NCBI GenBank assembly: GCA_019137255.1
Contig: WPDH01000449.1
Location: 21,111-85,110 of the forward strand
Direction of reading: 5' to 3'
DNA from: Corinectria fuckeliana
Lineage: Eukaryota > Ascomycota > Sordariomycetes > Hypocreales > Nectriaceae
Length of the DNA stretch: 64,000 bases
A program made the translations under genes and the position numbers. Within the stretch, counting starts at the first letter, position 1, and each line of letters opens with the position of its first letter. This document shows positions 43,793 to 54,438 of the stretch, in pieces. The notes beneath the pieces were generated by a model. That model was not told the origin of the DNA and did not search any database. It was given only the letters and a program-made list of their open reading frames with translations.

Positions 43793-46569
43793 GATGAACG
43801 GGACGGGGATAAGAAGAGGCATTACCGATGCGGCGGATGAGGGGTGAACTTCGGAGTGAGGCGGGGAGTCATTGCTCCAGCGTTGCACTGCGACTGAACA
43901 CCGAAGTTGGCTCTGTGTAATGTCGAGGTGCCTTGACTTATACGAAGTACATTTTACCAACACTTACTCTCTCACCTCTCCCCCCTCATCTAGTCCTCAC
44001 CTTACAGCAGCCCCGTTGCGACCTGATGCAGACAGGCCCCAAGTGGTTCCCAAGGAACAGCGCTTACCCCGCTCAATCCTACGGACTTGTGAATAAGACA
44101 CATCACTTAGAAAAAACAGAGAGCAACTGCACCTTGCCGAGTCCCTGCAAATAAGATCGACGTAAAATAGAATTCCCAGGCGGCCGGTTCCGAGAAGCGG
44201 GCTTTTCAAGCACCCACCACCACCCAAGCGGAGGCGGAGAGAGTTCCGTCTCCGCAGCGCCGGGACTCAGGGGCTGCTCCCGAGCTTTAGGGCCAGGATG
44301 GGGGCGCAAACCCGGCGGAGAGCAGGCCAGGTTCATCAGAGAGCTTCTTGATAAGTCGTTTCTTTCGTGCCCTGCCTCAGTTGTCCCGGGTATCGCCTCA
44401 CAGCATCGGCATGGTCTCGCTGTGCTGCCGCTTTCATGAGATTACCCACGGCCCATCGCACCACAGCCAGTCCCGCACAAGGCCTGAATTGCCTCTCTCC
44501 ACTTCGTTCCATAGACTCAGACTCTCCTCGTATCCTTTCCAAACTGCAGCCCCGTTTCTGAACTGGAGGAGGGCCAGCTGACATCGGTGAATTTGCGGTC
44601 AGAACTAAACCAAACCCCGCTCTCAAAATGGTTGCCTTTGTTTGGATGAGCTGGACAGGCCTCATAGGGTCGCTTACAATGGGGCCAGCAACTCTCCCGC
44701 CGTTCAGCATCGCCATGCAGACTGCACAATCGAGGTCGCATTGGACCGGTGAGCCGGTAGCTTACCGAGAAGGCCGGTGTTGATTCCAAGTTCTCGGTAC
44801 CTATGTATTGGCCGCGGGTCGCAGTTATGCAGGTATGACCTGGCAGGCCGAGGCCAAAACAGCTCACGCCCGAATACCTGCATCACCGCCAGCTGTCCCT
44901 ACGCTGCATGTGTAGTTACTCAGTCTGGTCAGTCTACCTATCCGTGAAGACTCCCCAACTTTCATCGACAATTCAAACCTTGGATAGAAAAGAACTTGTT
45001 ATACTTTTCGTCACATTTTAATCTAGGGAATCCCAAAGTTCTCGGTAGACCAGGTCCAGATCCCGCTTCGTCCTAGGTCTCTAGCATCACAACAAGAAGC
45101 ACCCCGGACGCCTGGATAATCCTGTCTTCATCTTTCAAACTTCGGGCCATACCCAATTTCGCATAACGGGGGTTGGGTTAGTCCCCCTTTCCAATTTCCC
45201 CCAAGCTACATCCCGCGCTCTCGAGTTCACCGGTTCGCCACAGCACATCCCGTGCATCATGGGCATCCCTTGCATCCTCAGATCGTCAGAACGCCACGCA
45301 ATACACCAAGAACCAATGTCTATCACAGGCCGCATTCCCAATCTGAATCCAGCTTGGGAGTTGCCCGTAGTCTAGACTCGGCTGCTCAAAAGTGCCTCGC
45401 CAATCGCTCAACAACAACGTTCCAAGGCTGAGAATGGACCCCAGACGTCTCGGCCTTGGCTGACCAGTCGCCTTGCATATTGCGGTTTCGCCTCCATGCA
45501 CGAACGACCATCTGCAGCATTCACCACCTTCCACAAATGATCTGTCGGCGGTCTCGACTGGTCTCGCCCCTTTAGCTCCAGCCCCTACGTTCATGCGCAA
45601 AGGGTGTTTGTTTCATTGAGATGCCTAGCGATTCAACGTTTTGGGAGGTTCTACTCAAGGGAGGAGCGTGTATTTGCTTTTGTCCCAAACATCGGTCTAG
45701 AGCAAAGCAATTATTACAGAGCCTAGATGCCCAGCCTTAAGCTGAATCAATACTTTTACTGGACCGACATTGCCCAAATCCTTGACGTCAGCGACGTTGA
45801 TCAGCCGTGGTTGCCTTGTCGCCTCGAGAAATTTGATGGCTATCCAGTGAGTTCAACGACCGGCGTGGCGCGATGGACGAATTTCTCTCATGTGAGGGGT
45901 GGTCGTACTCTGAATGAAACCTCAGCTTTCTTTTGACGTGTTGGGATTCTGCATTGGTTTTCATCGTGAGTAGGAAGAATCCCGGGCAGCGGTTGAAGCT
46001 CGCGGGTCAAAAATGACGTATCATGGAACTAGCTGATGTCGCACAGCTTCTTCGTCCGCATCTAGACAGGGATCACTGTATCTTTGTTTTCTGTGCCATG
46101 AGCGTCCGAGCGCATGCAGGGCGGTGTACTATGTAAGGGTTGCTCGCCGTCGAAGCGCGAATCAGCCGAATGCTTGGTCAACTGTAAAGGGAGGCTCGTT
46201 GCGAGGGTGTAAGTGCTCAGGTGGAGATTAAGCGGCTGAGAATTGAAAGCAAGGCTTGGGAAACTCAAATGGGACAAGGGTTGTCGAGTGCACAGGGCTA
46301 AGCTTAGTGTAGAGCTAAGCTTGTTGCTGAAGAATGTGGGCTTTCGCGGAGAATTAGAATGGGAGCACCTGCATTCGGGCACAGTTTTCGCTTTGGAATG
46401 CAATCTTCGTGTTCAGGATGAGCAAGTTGGTCTCATTACTACCTAGTCTTCTAAAATTGACCACCAATCCATCACCAGATGTTGAGACATTCGCCACTTC
46501 TGGCTGGCATGAAATGAAACTATCCACACTAATGCTCCCTTGCGAGCTGCGTCATTCTCGAGGCAACAT

Positions 46570-47952
46570 TTACATGAGGAAGACGGCACCGGCGATGAGC
46601 GCGGCAAGGCCGGAAGCAGCCTTCTGACCAGCGCCAGAGACGACGACGGCGGGGGTCTCGCTGGACTGAGTGTTGCCGGTGCTGGTGCTGGTGCCCTTGC
46701 CGCCGTTTCCATTGCTGCCGTTGCTGCCGTTGCTGCCGTTTCCACCGTTGCCACCGTTGCCTCCGTTGCCACCGTTGCCTCCGTTGCCTCCGTTGCCGCC
46801 GTTGCCACCGTTACCGCCGTTTCCACCGTTACCGCCGTTGCTGCCGCTCTCGCTGGGGACGTAAACGATCTTGCTGGGGGTGGTGGGGGTCTTGATGACG
46901 GGAGTAGGGCAGCCAGAGCCGGTGCAGGGAATGTCCTTGGTGCAGTCGGTGCCTGAGCAAATCTCCTTGGTGCCGCAGTCAACACCGTTGCAGGTCTCAT
47001 GGACGCAGTCCTCGCCGTTGCAGACGAGCTTCTTGTTGCCCTGGCCCTCGGTGTTCGGCTGCTTCTCGTAGGTGCACTCGTTGCCAGTGCAGACAACCTT
47101 CTGGTCGCAGTTGCCGGTGCTGTAGTGGCAGTCTTCGCCGTCGCAGATAACAAGCTTGCTGGCGTCCTCGCCGGCGGGGCACTCCTGGGGATTGCAGACA
47201 CCGTCGCAGCAGACAACCTGGTACTGGGTGCAGACGGGGCAGTAGTGCTCAGGGGCGCACCAATCACCGAAGCAGATGATGACGATGTCAGTGGGGACGA
47301 CAGCGTAGGTGGTGGTGGCAGTGGTAGTAACAACGACGCCGTTGGACTCCGTGACAGTAGCAGTGACAGTGGCAGTGGTGATCTCGCCGGGCTCAGTAGC
47401 GGTCACAGTGGCGGTGGTGTCCTCGACATCGATGCGGATGTAGATGGAGAGGAGGACCGAGAGAGGGATGTTCTGGCGACGGGCGAGACGAGCGCTGGTA
47501 CGGATACCACCGCAAGACTCTGTGTCATCGGCAGGGCAAGGGATGTCACACTGGTCATCAGGAACCTTGGTGGTAGTCGCAGTGTCAAGGGATTCACCAC
47601 AGTAGCAGTTCCTGTCGGCTTTGTCAGTAATTGTGTCATGGTGTCACACGGGGTGTGACTGTACTCACTCAGCATAGAGACCGAAGAAGCGGCTAGTATC
47701 GCACAGGGCGGCGCAAGCCTCGACGTCGTTATCTTCGCCAGAGTGCTCCAGTTTGAAGTCGGGGAAGCCGTCAGTAGAGTAGACGCAGCCGTAGTAGGCG
47801 AAGAGCTTCAGGTCGAAGACCGGGTTGTTGCCGATGGTCGCAGTGCTGGTAGGGCTGCTGGAGGTCGGGGTCGACACCGGGGTGCTGGTGTTGGTGAACT
47901 GGGCAGAGGCCAGGTTGGCCAGGGCCATGGCGGCGATGGAGGAGAAACGCAT
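46570..47952 (-). CDS. WSC-domain, Cys-repeat, GPI-type cell wall protein
   Basis: Predicted secreted wall or plasma-membrane protein. Exons are 47952-47669 and 47611-46570, giving 441 aa. A signal peptide (1-17, cleavage after ASA) is followed by a short Ser/Thr linker and a WSC carbohydrate-binding type domain (about 50-140) with eight cysteines: GCVYS, ACAALC, ENCYCGES, QCDIPC and SCGG. Next is a Thr-rich stalk with repeated TATVTAT, then a Cys-rich region holding seven CxGxxC units (CFGDWC, CDGEDC, CTGNEC, CNGEDC, CNGVDC, CSGTDC, CTGSGC). A Gly/Asn repeat (NGG about ten times, then NGS) follows, and the protein ends in a hydrophobic tail (SGLAALIAGAVFLM) after small residues, as expected for a GPI anchor. 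The WSC domain is near the N-terminus and there is no internal membrane segment, so it is not a Wsc1-type sensor. Function beyond wall association is unknown. Confidence 0.85.
46700..46848. repeat. trinucleotide-rich NGG/NGS coding repeat
   Basis: Imperfect 9-nt periodic sequence coding for Asn-Gly-Gly units in the stalk of the WSC protein. Codon choice varies between units (GTTGCC, GTTTCC, GTTACC on the plus strand), which argues for selection on the protein rather than fresh slippage. Confidence 0.75.
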
Positions 47953-48095
47953 ACTGATGGTTAGACTAGTTGAACGAGTGACTAGGGAGTAAAGACTGAA
48001 AGAAGCTCTCGGAGAGTTAGCGAAGGAATCGAGGCTGCTGTTGGCTGTGAGTGATGAAGAAAGAAAATGTTTTTTTGGAGGGATCAAAGGTCCTC

Positions 48096-48102
48096 ATTTA
48101 TA
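48096..48102 (-). promoter_or_regulatory. TATA box of the WSC protein gene
   Basis: Minus strand reads GTATAAATGAGG about 145 nt before the ATG at 47952, at a normal spacing for a fungal TATA box. The leader after it is A/T-rich then C/T-rich. Confidence 0.5.
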
Positions 48103-51100
48103 CATCATGAGCTCTCCCTGGGCCTCCCCTTCTCCAAGCCTGTTTGCAGACCTTTCTCAGCCCGATCGGTAGTCCCAAGCCTTCGACGAATGCACAACCC
48201 TCCATTATCGAAAGCCAGGGCGCTAGTGTCCAAGGACAGTTGAGACACTGACACCCTTCCGTCGACTGTCAAGAATGCATCCCGTCTGGATACGGTCCAC
48301 TCACCCCTGGCTTGTCTCACCACACAATCTATCAAGGGCTGCCACTTCGGTTGCCGTGAGGAATTCTCCCTCGCACAAGGTTTGCCAGGGCTTCGTCCGC
48401 TAAGATTGCACCGAATTCCAGATAGCTAGTTCCCACCTCCGCCGGGAATCAATACGATCCAGGCAGAGGTAGATAGCGAGGCCGAGAGCTGAGGGGCTTG
48501 TCCACTTGGACCAGTAATGCAGCCCCCCCTAAGAATCTAACAAAGTATTCCTCAGCATGAGTTTTACCGAGTCGGTTATCTCCCTATCCGGAATCAAAGC
48601 GTGGGGTCTTTCCTCACGTCGAGGTCTTGGCTAAGCCTCGAGCCTTTTCATCGGCTCGTCGGCTCATCGGCCCTCAGCCGTAATGGCCTGGAAGCATTGC
48701 TCCGGGCAAGAACCTGGGAATCCCTGAATGCGGCCGAGCATGCGAAGCTGATTGAAGTCCCTCGCATGGCCAAGAATGACTTGGCTTCCTGGTTGCAGAG
48801 AGGTATCTGCTTGCAGGCTCGATTGTTTCTTCGCACTGCAACCCGATCCGGGACTGCCCAGTATGAGCTGTCATCCGATCTACTGCGTAAAGATGAAGCA
48901 CCGGGATCATCTGAGTCTGCGGGCTAGGGAAATTAGACTGCAACTTCACCAAAACAAGGCCACACAAGGTCGAGAGTAGGGCGGACGCAGGAGGTGGGCG
49001 TGATGCCCTGTGGCGCCCGTAGAGTCCGCCCAGACAGCGGTTTGCTACGCCGTCTTCATCTCACCGCACGCATCTGAGACACATAACAACTGGGGTCACC
49101 GTCGTTTGAAGGTAAATGTTGGGCTGGAAGCCTGGGCCGAGAAAAGGGAGGGCTGCAAGCAGGAGATGTAGTTGTCTTGCTCAAGTGAGACCCAGTCCTT
49201 CAATCACGAGTGGGTATTTCCCCCGGGCCGGCACAGTTCCGAGCAACCTGGGTTGCCTCCCGCAATTGGCCAATGTGGGGCTTTGGTTTCGGACTGTCGG
49301 TCAGGTGTAGGGTAATTTAGGTGTCAACACGATCATCAATTCTTCCACAAGTAATCATGAAATCTCTTCTATGCTGAAGTGTGGTATTCAACGGTATTTG
49401 GTATTTGTGTGACTACGTGAAGATACTCTAGTTTTCTCTCCTTTTTTGAGTTGTGGTAGTACGTATCATGATATCATAACTCTTTCTTGTTTCTTTTCGG
49501 TGGTCAATATCTAATTATCTCCGTCTATACCTACTAAGATATCAATGCACACCAGTCAACACCACAAAGTTCAATCTGCATCCGTAGTCACAGATTGATC
49601 AATGAGCTAACTATTACCTCGCTTGATCTTCTTGTGCTCTATGATAGCACACGCTGCTTTTGGTTTGGAGAGGATGCCCCTAATCCTACCTTGGACTAGA
49701 TATCTTCGAAAACAAGGCACACTGTTATGCAAGGATACTAGAACACCCGTTTTAAGCCTACTAGGCATACGTCACACGTGCCCTCTCTCAACCGCAAGAG
49801 GTCCTATGACTTGATCGACTGCTCGCTCTTTAGTGCCTCATAAAAGCTAGCCTACAGCTATCTACAGCGCACTAGCTTTAAGCAGGTTAATCAAAATCAC
49901 CGCAGCGTGAACAAATCGTTACTATCAAATATCATGACGTAATTGTCGTTGTTTGAGAATTGAGGCATACTATTTGCACGAGCTAACTCGAGGCACGACT
50001 TTGTTAGAGCGTGCTTGTTCACAGGCTCATGAAACGCGTCGTCAATGCCTCCCTAACATCGTATACTGTAATGAAGAAGCAGAAAGTCCACGAGTCTGAA
50101 CCGAATGGCTCAGTATAACTCCAGACGAGCAAACTGCCCTCGAGATTTGCCAATGTTTGTTTGTTTTCCTGTCTCAAGTGACCGTTGTTGTGGTAAACAC
50201 GTTGGAACGGGAAGTGATAGAAACTAAGCCCCTGAAAACGGTGGCCTGAGCCACTTCAGCCATGGCGTGGAACTTGACGGTGGAATAGTAAATCAAGGCT
50301 TGGAATGTAGCGTGTTGTACTTCGGCCCACCTCCCCAAGGGCAGCGAATGCGACTCACTACTCCGTCGCTCCACATCCCCATCAACCCCGCTGATTTGCT
50401 ATTCCAAGACGTCCACATTTCGTCGGTCTTTTTGTTTCTTCCCTTTCGGAGGCGCTTGCCGAAGGGAATTGCTCCGGCTCTCGGCCACGGTGGCGGTCCG
50501 TTTCGCCCCTTAGGTTCGATAAGTCCGTGAGTCTATTTTAATGAACGAGCGGATCTTAAGAAACAGACTTCAGGCGGTCTCATCTTTAGCCTCCCGACAA
50601 ATGATAGGACATGACTGATGATTTGACTGTTTTGGGGAACGATCCATCCCTTGCTTGGGGCAGAGACTTGAGGCGGAGGAAACTCACGAGACATCCAATT
50701 AGTGATGTCGTCCACGCGCTTAGGCATTGCTGGCTTGTCACGAGCTGAATGGCTTGGGATAAAATCGGTTGAGAAATTAACAACGTCACATTCTGGTCAC
50801 CGCTTTGGACGCAGTGCCGTGGACCGAGACAATGCCGCCCACTAGGCGTTTGACCAACGGAAATACACATACGTACTGTCGCAACAAGTTAAGTTAGCAA
50901 CTCAAGGCACCACCTCTATTCGTAGGCACTTGAGCATAGAACCTTTGTTCAACTGCGGAGCGGAGCTTGGCGCATTCTTCCAGCTTCGGCTCGATCAGCA
51001 CGGGGCCTAGCGTGTCTACTGACTAGAATTCGGCGGCTCTACAGAGTGAGCTTTCGATTTATTGTGACGAGATATCTCGTATAGAGTAAATGTGATGATC

Positions 51101-52267
51101 GCTGCGGTCTCTGAGATTACCGAGTACCCACAATATCAGTGCCGGTCAAACGACTTGGCATTTCTCAGGTTCCAAATCTCGACCCTCTCCCTGAAAGGGA
51201 CAGCATTCGTCACAGCTAGTTAGAAATAAAATTTGGCGTTGTGCCCCCCCCAATTGACTGGCGTGTCTACGCACCAAGATCAACAGCGTGATGTTTCTTC
51301 AGGGTTTTGGACAGTGCCATCTTACCCATCTTCCTCTCTCAACCAACCCGTTTTCTATCCGCATCATGTTCTCCGTGATACGTATTCTATCTCAGCTCTC
51401 GTCATGGGAAGACGTGCCTGGGATTTCCATGCTCGTGGTGATTCGTCGACCTCAAAAGGAGACTGCCAATGGAGAGACGCAATGCAGAGCGCCTTGCCAC
51501 GACGGAGCTTGGATCAGAACGCCGGCCATCATGAAAACTACGAGAGAGCTGCCTTCTCGTTTGCGGACTGGTCAATGTATGAAAGGCTAGATGTTCTGGA
51601 ATCTGTCTCTGTGGCCTGCAAAGAGTTGACTCTCGGGTGATTGCAACAAGTGACAAGTCATCAACACGGAAAATGAATGTTGGGTAGGATTGCAGAGTCC
51701 CTCGGTTAGCAAGACGGTCAATTTCCCCGCTTCAACCGCTGAAGGTGGGGGGATCATGGCTACAATTCTCAGTCATCATCAGACTTGCTTGTGTATTTCG
51801 GGGCATAAAAGCGCCGGGTCATCCTAGAGTAAACTCCTTCGAATCGCCTCATCAAGCACCCTTTCCTCCCTCACCCTTACCCTCTCTCTCTCCCAGTTGA
51901 AGGTCGGTTTGCCGCCACGATGCTCAACAGCCGTGCTTGACAGCCGACGATCTGCAGGTGGGGGAGGGGCTAAGGCAACCTGGAACGGTGATGGGGACTA
52001 ATTCGTGCGGCAGATTCGTCATTGGAGCAACCATTTCCTGGGCGGTCATTAGCTCCGGGAGGGCTTGTTAATGATGCGGGACAGATTTTGCAGCCGGGGG
52101 TCATTCGTTTGTAAAAGACGAGGATAAACTGAGGGGGTAGCAATCATGAGGTTGGTGATCAAGTTTATCCCAAGCCCTACGAGATCCACAGATAAGTCGG
52201 GCTAAAGCTAATTTAAATCGCTCTGCCTATCCTCCCTGCTCGTCTCGCTCAGTCGTAACAAGACAGT

Positions 52268-52306
52268 GAAGAAAAAAAAAGGAAAAAAGGAAAAAGAAGG
52301 AAGAAA
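52268..52306 (+). repeat. purine tract against the MetE-like start codon
   Basis: About 39 nt made only of A and G (AAAAAGAAGG-type), ending three bases before the ATG at 52309. Similar in unit to the decamer in the P450 intron. It leaves the leader unstructured next to the start codon. Confidence 0.75.
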
Positions 52307-52308
52307 TC

Positions 52309-53547
52309 ATGGGTGTCGCCAAGCTTCCGTTTCACGCCGACCACATCGGCTCGCTCATTCGCCCCGAGGCTCTCTCACGGACTCAGGAACAGGCCGATGC
52401 CGGACAAGTCTCGCCCGAAGAGCTTCTCGCGGCGCAAAAGGCGGCCATTGCCGACATTGTCAAGAAGCAGCAGGACCATGGCGTGCGCGCTCTGTCGTCG
52501 GGCGAGTTTGACCGAAAGTACTACTTCTCCGGCTTCTTCGAGAAGCTCGATGGCTTCAAGGAAGTGAGCCCGGTGCCGTGGGAGCTGGCGCGTCTCTCCG
52601 CGCCGCCCATTGCCGCGCTCAAGAAGGCCGGCAAGCAGTATCCCATGGCCGCGGTCTGCGAGGGCAAGATCAAGTACTCCAAGAGCCCGTATCTGGACAA
52701 CTGGAAGCTTCTGCGAGACTGCTTGCCTCGCGAGCAATGGGCCGAGTGCAAGTTCACCATGCCGCCTCCATGCTACTTCCATCTGCGACTGGCGTCGGGC
52801 AAGTGCTACAGCGCCGAGGCCTACTCCAATGACGAGGACTTCTTCGCCGACCTGGCCAAGGCCTATCAGCAGGAACTGAAGACGCTGTATGACGAGGGCG
52901 TCCGCAACATCCAGATCGACGATCCAACGCTGGCTTACTTCTGCTCCGACGACATGCTTGCCGCTCTCAAGAGCGAGGGCGTGGACCCGGACAAGCTGTT
53001 CGAGACGTATCTCAAGGCACACAATGACAGCATCGCTGGCCGCCCCGAGGGCCTTCATGTTGGGCTTCACATCTGCAGAGGTGAGACTCCATTCCCGATT
53101 GTTTCCAACTGACCATGTACTCACAACTCTGCAGGAAACTTCTCCAAGTCGATGCATTTCAGCGAGGGGTCGTACGAGAAGATTGCCGAGAAGTTCTTCA
53201 CCACTCTCAACTACGACACCTTCTTCCTCGAGTACGACAACACCCGATCCGGCGGGTTTGAGCCGCTCCGCTTCCTCCCCAAGCACAAGAACGTCGTGCT
53301 CGGAGTGGTGACGACCAAGGATCCCGAGCTGGAGGACCCCGAGGTCATCAAGAGCCGGGTGCTCGAGGCGGCCAAGATCATTGCCGACGGCCAAGGCCGC
53401 ACTACGGAAGAGGCCCTGGAGCACATTGGCATCAGCCCGCAGTGTGGCTTTGCCAGTGTGGCAGTGGGCGCTGACGGCATGACTGAAGAAAAGATGTTTG
53501 CCAAGCTAAAGTTGGTTGACGATGTTGCTCGGGCTCTGTGGCCTTGA
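52309..53547 (+). CDS. MetE-like zinc methyltransferase (cobalamin-independent methionine synthase C-terminal family)
   Basis: Single-domain relative of the catalytic C-terminal half of methionine synthase MetE. Exons are 52309-53080 and 53135-53547, giving 394 aa; full MetE is about 760 aa, so the N-terminal half is absent. The zinc site is complete: His and Cys of LHICRGN (joined across the intron), Glu of FFLEYDN and Cys of SPQCGFAS. The N-terminal HADHIGSLIRP and QIDDPTLAYF (substrate-binding Asp) are also present. Such short proteins in bacteria and fungi are annotated as methionine synthase II or as coenzyme M- or methyl-transfer enzymes; substrate is not certain and homocysteine is only a guess. 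The gene precedes an ABCC transporter on the same strand (0.9 kb). Confidence 0.88.
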
Positions 53548-54438
53548 GAGGAACGTCTCATTGGATACATGTAGATAGAAATCTAAGCCTTGGGAATACA
53601 AAAGCTTCACTTCAGACATGATGGAAGTCACGTCTGAGGCTCCTCTGAGAGTTGAGGGCGCACCATTCATGCATGGAAAGGAACAACATCGTACAACTAT
53701 ACTCTCCCCTCCACTTCCGTTAGCAGTAGTGAACTGGCTTTTACTTGCTGGACTGTCTGGGTCATAACTTGAAGTCCTTTTGCCCACTTACGATTCTGAG
53801 CTTAAGTGCGGATCAGGCAGCAAAGAAGCAACTTGGTTTCGGGCCCGTGGTCGCACTAAGCAGGTACGAGCTTGAGCCCTCACTATTGGTAGATGTACGA
53901 AGTAAGCCCTCCCAAAACACCTTTGTTTTATTGGTGGGAATACGCATTTGATGATTGCAGATTATACTTGTCGACAGACAGGCAACCGGATATCCACGTA
54001 GAATCCTCGCGTAATCTACATGGATACCGCTCCTGCCTCTTTAGAAATGGTCTGGCGTAAAGTAGATTGCTAAAACAATACCTCAGCTTACGGCGCGTTA
54101 GAGAAACGAAGGGGCGTACTCAGTTAACATTATTCTCGAAATGCCCGATCTAAGATGCAAGCGTCGCGTCCAAGATGCGGCTGCCTGCAAGCAACGCAAT
54201 AGTTCCCCAGGCAGTCAGCAATTGCTGCGTAATCCCCAAGTCCAAGGTGACGACGCTTGACGAACCTGCATCACGTCACGACCTAGTCGACACCGTCACA
54301 CCCATTCTGACGTCTTTTGACAAACCTCATAGTTGAGGTAACTGGTATAAAGAGAAGGAGAGGGAACCTCTTCCAGAGACGTCAGTCTTTGTGTCCCGCA
54401 ACTAGGACTTCGTTAGTTGCCAGATCTCTTTCCTCACC
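53548..54438. other. promoter region of the ABCC gene
   Basis: 891 bp. After the MetE-like 3' flank it holds two TGACGT-type sites and a TATA box close to the next ATG. No gene. Confidence 0.5.
54266..54351 (+). promoter_or_regulatory. TATA box and bZIP-like sites before ABCC
   Basis: TATAAA at 54346-54351 lies 88-93 nt ahead of the ATG at 54439. Upstream are TGACGTC at 54308-54314 and CACGTCA near 54274, both of the bZIP/CRE type. The pattern suggests an inducible promoter; factor binding is inferred from the sites alone. Confidence 0.45.

Larger units (their letters stand above)
41458..46569. other. 5.1 kb gene-free stretch
   Basis: Starts with the leader of the methyltransferase, then mixed sequence with simple repeats: a GA run (41945-41962), and CCCTCC hexamers (43765-43792). 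Many short frames overlap on both strands but none has a family motif or a plausible spliced model that I could build. No transposase, integrase or reverse-transcriptase motif seen. Confidence 0.45.
47953..52308. other. 4.4 kb gene-free stretch
   Basis: Between the divergent WSC and MetE-like genes. 49350-49950 is clearly richer in A/T than its surroundings. No supported gene. Immediately before the MetE-like ATG is a long purine tract (about 52268-52306). Confidence 0.45.

Noticed and set aside
46443..47333. 296-residue Ala/Thr-rich minus frame and plus-strand Leu/Pro frames
   Set aside because: Shifted readings of the WSC protein's repeats.
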